This document shows, piece by piece, positions 45,414 through 50,148 of a stretch of DNA of 50,148 nt. Numbering within the stretch: the first letter of the stretch is position 1; every line of letters begins with the position of its first letter. Source of the DNA: a bacterium. Lineage in GTDB: Bacteria > Planctomycetota > Planctomycetia > Planctomycetales > Planctomycetaceae. A program made the position numbers and the translations under genes. The DNA is taken from assembly GCA_016124895.1 (NCBI GenBank), contig WGMU01000042.1:1-50148 (forward strand), written 5' to 3'. The notes under the pieces are model-generated. The model was not told where the DNA came from and searched no databases. It saw nothing but the letters and a program-made list of their open reading frames with translations.

Positions 45414-46508
45414 TCACCGCTGCGAAATTTCTGACAGCGACACTCGCTGCTGCAGCACGACACCGCCTTTTTCGTCGCGGACCTGCATCCGCACGACGGG
45501 ATCGTTTTGCTCCCAGTCGACCAGGATCGTTCCGAAATTGACGTCGAAGAATGTCAGTCCCTCACGGTAGCGATTCCGCTCGCTGGCAAAGCGGACGCCG
45601 GCTTTCGTGAAGTTACCGCTGGGGGCATTCAGACTGCTTGATGTCGTTTCGAGCAGCGGATACGGGACGGTCGATTCGTCACTGTCAATCCGCATCTGCT
45701 CTGCGAGATGCCGGTCGCCGCTGATCAGGACGACCCCGCTGGCTTTCGTATCGCGGATCAGATTCAGCCGCCGCCGCCGCTCACGCGGGAACAGGCCCCA
45801 CATTTCCCAGCCATGCTCGGTCGGCAGTACCTGGACGCTCGACGCCAGGATTCGCAACTCGGCCGGCTGACGCAACTGCTCTTCGAGCCATTTCCATTGA
45901 GCGTCGCCGAGCATCGTAAGTTTCGGATCCGACTGCGGCTCGTAGATGCCGCGGTAACCTTCGCCAGGTTCGGCTTTCCGTGTTGAGCGCGTCAGCGGAC
46001 TACGGAAGTAGCGTGAGTCTGTCAGGATGATCTGTACCCGTTTGCCCGGAGGACCGATGACTTCGGCGTGATAAACGCCCTCGCGCTGTCGACGCGACGA
46101 GTCTTTCGGGACACGGAAGAAGTCCAGGCAGAGCTGCTGCGATTCGCGTTTCTGCGGAAACTCGACACCGCCATCGTTCGCTCCGTAGTCGTGATCGTCC
46201 CAGGTTCCCATGACCGGGCAGGTCGCTCGCAGTTTCTGAAAGCCGGGTTGCGCATCGAGCATCTGGTACTTCTTCCAGAGCAATTCCATGTCGTTTGTGT
46301 CGCCATAGATATTGTCACCGATCATCAGGAAGAGTTGGGGCTGCGATTCGACGACGGCATCCCAGATGGGCTGCGGCCGGTCCTGCTTCGCACAGGATCC
46401 GAAGGCGATCCGGCTGAGAACAGTCGTCTGGTCAGCGAACGAAACCGTTGTCGCAGCGAGCAGACAGAAGAAAACGGCGGCACATGCGAGTCGAAACACG
46501 GCAGGCAT
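45414..46508 (-). CDS. PhoD-like alkaline phosphatase/phosphodiesterase, secreted
   Basis: 364 residues. Signal peptide MPAVFRLACAAVFFCLLA is followed by TTVSFAD. The metallophosphatase core shows RIAFGSCAKQDRPQPIWDAV, LFLMIGDNIYGDT (the GDN motif), MGTWDDHDYGAND (WDDHD) and VVLISGDRHLAEQ, which provide metal ligands of the PhoD family. Substrates of the family are phosphodiesters and phosphomonoesters in the periplasm. ATG 46508. It is divergent from the Gfo/Idh/MocA gene with a 241-bp gap where both promoters should lie. Whether phosphate controls it cannot be seen. Confidence 0.9.
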   Translation of the reverse strand: MPAVFRLACAAVFFCLLAATTVSFADQTTVLSRIAFGSCAKQDRPQPIWDAVVESQPQLFLMIGDNIYGDTNDMELLWKKYQMLDAQPGFQKLRATCPVMGTWDDHDYGANDGGVEFPQKRESQQLCLDFFRVPKDSSRRQREGVYHAEVIGPPGKRVQIILTDSRYFRSPLTRSTRKAEPGEGYRGIYEPQSDPKLTMLGDAQWKWLEEQLRQPAELRILASSVQVLPTEHGWEMWGLFPRERRRRLNLIRDTKASGVVLISGDRHLAEQMRIDSDESTVPYPLLETTSSSLNAPSGNFTKAGVRFASERNRYREGLTFFDVNFGTILVDWEQNDPVVRMQVRDEKGGVVLQQRVSLSEISQR

Positions 46509-46749
46509 CTCATCAGGGAATGATGTGAAGACCGGTAAAACCGGCCCGAACGGATAATCATCAGCAGTGTTGTAACCTCGCTCGCCAGTCGCAACGCAGC
46601 GTCGGATCAGGACTTGTCTATGTCGCTTGCGAGCCGCCGAGCGACTCTGCCAGACTGTCGCTCCGCGTCGAGCTGAAAGGCTCGCGCCCCGCCGGCAGCG
46701 TGCCGCATTCGCCCCGCCTGACTGCACATCCCCAAGGGAGAATCGATTG

Positions 46750-48066
46750 ATGAGTGATCCCAGTTCCGTTTCCAGTCGACGTGATTTTCTGAAAGCCGGC
46801 TCGGCCGCGATTGCCACCGGCGTCGCTGCCGCAAACCTCGCGGCACTCGCTCCATCGGCGTACGCGGCCGGTACTGACCAGATCAAAGTTGGTCTGGTGG
46901 GCTGCGGTGGTCGCGGCAGTGGAGCCGCAGCGAACGCGCTGCAGGCTGATCCGCACGCCGATCTGGTCGCCGTTGCGGACGCATTTGAGAAGAACGCTGT
47001 TGACAGTCTCGGTCGCCTGCGGGCTCAGACAAAGATCGCCAGCCAGATCAAAGTTCCTGACGACGCGATCTTCTCCGGACTCGACGCTTACAAGCAGGTG
47101 ATCGACGCAGTTGATGTCGTTCTGCTCGCAACGCCGCCGGGATTCCGTCCCGTACATCTGAAGGCTGCTGTCGAGGCAGGCAAGCACGTCTTCACCGAAA
47201 AGCCAATGGCGACTGATGCGCCGGGACTGCGTTCCGTGCTCGAGTCCGTCAAGCTCTCGAAGGAGAAGAATCTCGCTCTGCTGGCCGGCTTCTGCTGGCG
47301 TTACGACTATAAGAAGCGAGCCCTGTTTGAACGCGTTCTCGACGGCCAGATCGGACAGGTGCGAGCGGTTTACGGTACCTATCTGACGGCTCCGGTTAAA
47401 CCAATGCCGCCAGCCAGTACTCGACCGGAAGGCATGTCAGATCTCGAGTGGCAGGTGCGCAACTGGTACAACTTCACATGGCTGTCAGGTGACGGACTGG
47501 TCGAGCAGGCGTGCCATACGGTCGACTGGGTCGCCTGGGCGTTTGGCGATACTCACCCGGAAAGTGCGACAGCCGTCGGTGGCCGTCAGATACCGGCCGA
47601 AGGTGGCAACATCTACGACCATATTGAAATTAACTTCCTCTTCGAGAATGACGCCCGCGGCTTCCTCGCTCAGCGGCAGAACAGCGGCTGTTATAACCAG
47701 AACAGCCTCTACATTCTGGGTACCAAGGGGACCGGCAAACTGGCGCCGAAGTCGATGATCACCGACCTCGATGGGAACACAACGTGGACCTACGACGGCC
47801 CCGGCAACAACATGTACGACACCGAGCATGACGAGTTTTTCGCTTCGATCCGCTCGGGTAAGCACATCAACGACGGCGACCGCATGGCCAACAGCACGCT
47901 GATGGCCTTGATGGGCCGCATGGCAGGTTACACGGGCCAGGAAATCACCTGGGACATGGCGCTGAACTCGCAGCTTAATCTTGTCCCGGAAATCACCGAC
48001 GGCTGGAACACACCGCACACGCCGCAGCCGCTGGCTCGACCAGGCGTGCTGACGAAGTACGTCTGA
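46750..48066 (+). CDS. Tat-exported Gfo/Idh/MocA family oxidoreductase
   Basis: 438 residues. The N-terminus carries a twin-arginine signal: SSRRDFLKAGSAAIATGVAA, with cleavage likely after AYA. The Rossmann fold starts IKVGLVGCGGRGSGAAANAL. The catalytic-region Lys is in VFTEKPMATDAP (EKP motif intact). The C-terminal domain has LLAGFCWRYDYKKRALFERV, WLSGDGLVEQACHTVDWVAW and NSLYILGTKG. Secreted members of this family are abundant in planctomycetes and are thought to act on sugars with tightly bound NADP. ATG 46750. A strong terminator follows 24 bases after the stop. Confidence 0.92.
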   Translation: MSDPSSVSSRRDFLKAGSAAIATGVAAANLAALAPSAYAAGTDQIKVGLVGCGGRGSGAAANALQADPHADLVAVADAFEKNAVDSLGRLRAQTKIASQIKVPDDAIFSGLDAYKQVIDAVDVVLLATPPGFRPVHLKAAVEAGKHVFTEKPMATDAPGLRSVLESVKLSKEKNLALLAGFCWRYDYKKRALFERVLDGQIGQVRAVYGTYLTAPVKPMPPASTRPEGMSDLEWQVRNWYNFTWLSGDGLVEQACHTVDWVAWAFGDTHPESATAVGGRQIPAEGGNIYDHIEINFLFENDARGFLAQRQNSGCYNQNSLYILGTKGTGKLAPKSMITDLDGNTTWTYDGPGNNMYDTEHDEFFASIRSGKHINDGDRMANSTLMALMGRMAGYTGQEITWDMALNSQLNLVPEITDGWNTPHTPQPLARPGVLTKYV

Positions 48067-48090
48067 GGCAGGGTGACCTCATCGACAGAC

Positions 48091-48125
48091 ACACCTCGAA
48101 GGTTTGTTCCTTCGAGGTGTTTTTT
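48091..48125 (+). terminator. Rho-independent terminator after the Gfo/Idh/MocA gene
   Basis: A perfect 12-bp stem, ACACCTCGAAGG (48091-48102) with CCTTCGAGGTGT (48109-48120), has a 6-nt loop and is followed by a run of T residues (48120-48125). It is the clearest classical terminator in the window. Confidence 0.93.
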
Positions 48126-48309
48126 CGTCAAGACTGTTACCAGGTACGCGTCCTCAGAAGTCAGCGACGCTCGTCGAGCTGTCGCTCAACTCGTGTAGAG
48201 TTTCGGCCATCTGAAGCAGTCGAACGTCTGCGCGACTGTCGCTGCCCGGCAGTGGTGATCTCTTTGTAATCCGAACACGTCACATAGTTTATTTTCAGGA
48301 ACCCGAATC

Positions 48310-49302
48310 GTGCTCGCAGGAAACTTCATTGGTCCCAGTCAGATTGAACTGGTTGATATTCCCGAACCGGAACTGCCGCCGACACCGACCGATGGCGGTC
48401 CGTCGCAGATGATTTTTCAGCCGGAATGCACCTGCCTCTGCGGCTCAGATCTGCCTTACTTCAAAATGACCGACGAATGGCCGATCGAGGTTGGGCATTC
48501 TCTGCATGAGATGACGGGGACCGTTGTTGCGACAAACGGTTCGCGGTTTCAACCCGGCGAACGAGTGCTCTGCGTGCCGGTCAACCAGAATGGACTGCGT
48601 GAGCGGTTTCTCGTTGACGACTCGCGGGCAATCCGTCTGGACGTGCGAGTTTCCGAAGAAGAGGCGATGCTGGCGCAGCCGCTCGGCACGGTGATCTTCG
48701 CGCTGAAAAAGTTGCCGAATCTGATCGACCTCGACATTGTGGTGCTCGGGCAGGGACCGATCGGGCAGTTGTTCAACATGTGTCTGCGGAACCTTGGCGC
48801 GCGACACATTATTGGCGTCGATCTGCTCGAATCACGACTCGCGGCCAGCAAAGGTTTCGGCGCAACGGAGACGGTCTGCAACGCGACAGCGGATCCAATC
48901 GACACCGTGCGTGAGATCCTCGGAGGCGAACTGCCGGACGTCGTGATCGAAGCGGTTGGGCATTACGACCAGCAGTTTGATCTGGCGATCGACCTGTGCC
49001 GGCCGTGGGGGCGTATTCTGTATTTCGGAGTGCCGCCGGAGCGTGTCGACGTGAAGTGGCGCGACACACTGTTCAAGAACCTGACAGTTCACTCATCGAT
49101 GAACCCGAACTTTGAACGCGACTTCCCGCTCGCGATGCGCTGGATTGGCGAAGGGCGAGTCAACGTCAAGCCGCTGATCACACACCGCTTCCCGCTGTCG
49201 CAGATTCAGCAGGCGTTCGAGGTCTTCCGCGATCGGCGCGAAGGTGCCCAGAAAGTGCTCGTCGAATTCCCGAGCTGGGCCGAGAGATCGATCCGGGAAT
49301 GA
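48310..49302 (+). CDS. Medium-chain zinc-dependent alcohol dehydrogenase-family protein
   Basis: 330 residues of the MDR superfamily. The catalytic zinc loop is CTCLCGSDLPYFK, followed by GHSLHEMTG in the place of the usual GHE. NAD-binding motif VVLGQGPIGQLFNMCLRNLG (GxGxxG) and LGARHIIGVDLLESRL are present. The four-Cys structural zinc lobe is absent, as in quinone-reductase-like and some sugar dehydrogenase members. It starts at GTG 48310 with an AGGA upstream. It lies after the terminator of the previous gene, and convergent with glnS. The substrate is not known. Confidence 0.87.
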   Translation: MLAGNFIGPSQIELVDIPEPELPPTPTDGGPSQMIFQPECTCLCGSDLPYFKMTDEWPIEVGHSLHEMTGTVVATNGSRFQPGERVLCVPVNQNGLRERFLVDDSRAIRLDVRVSEEEAMLAQPLGTVIFALKKLPNLIDLDIVVLGQGPIGQLFNMCLRNLGARHIIGVDLLESRLAASKGFGATETVCNATADPIDTVREILGGELPDVVIEAVGHYDQQFDLAIDLCRPWGRILYFGVPPERVDVKWRDTLFKNLTVHSSMNPNFERDFPLAMRWIGEGRVNVKPLITHRFPLSQIQQAFEVFRDRREGAQKVLVEFPSWAERSIRE

Positions 49303-49323
49303 GGAAGTACCAGTCGGGCGGGC

Positions 49324-50148
49324 TCAGTCCTTCTGCTGCTCTTTCGCCCAACTGTCCTTCAACGTCGACGTTCGATTGAAGACGAGCTTGCCGTCGGACG
49401 AGTCGGCGTCGACGCAGAAGTAACCGTTGCGTTCAAACTGGTAACGAGTGCCGGGGGCGGCTCCTGTCACGTGCGGTTCGAGCTTTGCAGCCGGGATTAC
49501 AGTCAGTGAATCCGGATTCAGTCCGGCTTTCCAGTCGGCACCTTCCGGGACATCGTTCGGGTCTTCGTCCATGAACAGCCGGTCGTACAGGCGGACTTCA
49601 CAGTCGACTGCGTGTTGCGCCGAAACCCAGTGCAGAGTGCCCTTGACCTTGCGTCCATCCGGCGCGTTGCCACCGCGGGTTTCCGGATCGTAAGTGCAGC
49701 GTAACTCGACGATGTTGCCCTCGTTGTCTTTGATAGCTTCGGTGCAGGTCACGAAGTACGCGTACCGCAGCCGAACTTCGCGGCCGATCCCGAGTCGATG
49801 GAAACGCCGCGGCGGGTTCTCCATGAAGTCGTCACGTTCGATGTAGAACTCGCGTGAGAACGGCACGGTTCGCGTTCCGTAGCTCGCGTCCTCGGGATTG
49901 TTGACGGCTTCGAGTTCGTCGACCAGGTCTTCGGGGTAATTCTCGATGACGACTTTCAGCGGGTTAAGGACGCCCATGACGCGCGGCGCGACTCTGTTGA
50001 GGTGATCGCGAACCGCCTGTTCGAGCCACAGCACGTCGACCGTGCTGTTGAACTTCGCCACGCCGATCCGTTCGCAGAAAGCGCGAATCGATTCCGGGGT
50101 GTAGCCGCGTCGCCGCAGTCCACAGATGGTCGGCATCCGCGGATCGTC
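49324..50148 (-). CDS. glnS: Glutaminyl-tRNA synthetase, C-terminal part (runs off the window edge)
   Basis: The 274 residues visible begin [20 protein letters not shown], the core of the class I catalytic domain in GlnRS (a motif also near GluRS, but the [10 protein letters not shown] form and tail are GlnRS). Then comes the anticodon-binding barrel: [48 protein letters not shown] and [11 protein letters not shown] at the end. The N-terminus, with HIGH and the ATP site, lies beyond the right edge. It attaches glutamine to tRNA-Gln. It converges with the dehydrogenase. Confidence 0.93.
   Translation of the reverse strand, partial: DDPRMPTICGLRRRGYTPESIRAFCERIGVAKFNSTVDVLWLEQAVRDHLNRVAPRVMGVLNPLKVVIENYPEDLVDELEAVNNPEDASYGTRTVPFSREFYIERDDFMENPPRRFHRLGIGREVRLRYAYFVTCTEAIKDNEGNIVELRCTYDPETRGGNAPDGRKVKGTLHWVSAQHAVDCEVRLYDRLFMDEDPNDVPEGADWKAGLNPDSLTVIPAAKLEPHVTGAAPGTRYQFERNGYFCVDADSSDGKLVFNRTSTLKDSWAKEQQKD

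Overview
The window looks like a piece of a planctomycete chromosome. Supporting signs are an N-terminal LEPR-XLL-type motif ([10 protein letters not shown]) on a giant RTX protein, a serine/threonine kinase with a zinc-finger front end beside an ECF sigma factor, DUF1080 and Gfo/Idh/MocA proteins, tetrahydromethanopterin-type C1 genes (an MfnB-like synthase and a formyltransferase) in a non-methanogen setting, and several families of dispersed palindromic repeats between genes. The DNA is GC-rich by eye. I cannot name the genus.

Layout. 0.3-8.2 kb (minus strand): GT4 glycosyltransferase, RCK-type K+ channel regulator, a secreted propeller-like protein whose 5' end runs into a repeat, then glcF, glcE and glcD (glycolate oxidase). 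8.5-12.1 kb: a divergent D-2-hydroxyacid dehydrogenase, a possible stand-alone double-CXXCG immunity-like gene, a DUF58 protein and a membrane protein. 12.6-15.7 kb: an excisionase-type HTH fused to an unusual receiver domain, a haloalkane-dehalogenase-like hydrolase and a Gfo/Idh/MocA oxidoreductase. 16.2-25.8 kb: ECF sigma factor, a structured 150-bp palindromic element, a 929-aa membrane kinase and a 1773-aa RTX protein. 26.0-30.7 kb (minus strand): MFS transporter overlapping an MfnB-like gene, small membrane protein, DUF1080 protein, Dabb protein and STAS protein. 31.1-36.3 kb: bioA, a zinc-ribbon membrane protein and a frameshifted HD-GYP gene. 36.6-42.3 kb: nucleoside hydrolase with altered active-site residues, threonine synthase, secreted esterase, galT and a threonylcarbamoyl-AMP synthase. 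42.4-50.1 kb: a receiver-like coiled-coil protein, a protein of split charge, formyltransferase (ftr/fhcD), a PhoD-like phosphatase, a Tat-exported Gfo/Idh/MocA protein, a medium-chain dehydrogenase and the C-terminal part of glnS.

How the genes may work together. GlcDEF makes glyoxylate from glycolate, and the divergent dehydrogenase could act on the same small 2-oxoacids. The ECF sigma factor and kinase form a likely signalling pair: the kinase carries a zinc-binding motif like that of anti-sigma factors, a cytosolic kinase domain, one membrane segment and an outside domain. The MfnB-like enzyme and the formyltransferase, 17 kb apart, belong to the same methanofuran/H4MPT formaldehyde-oxidation chemistry.

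The least ordinary features are the kinase with a repeat-containing insertion of about 80 residues between its HRD and DFG motifs, the nested palindrome in front of it, two copies each of two dispersed repeat families, the HD-GYP gene broken by a frameshift just before its HHExxDGxGYP motif, and the possible orphan immunity-like gene. No RNA gene, insertion sequence or CRISPR array was seen.
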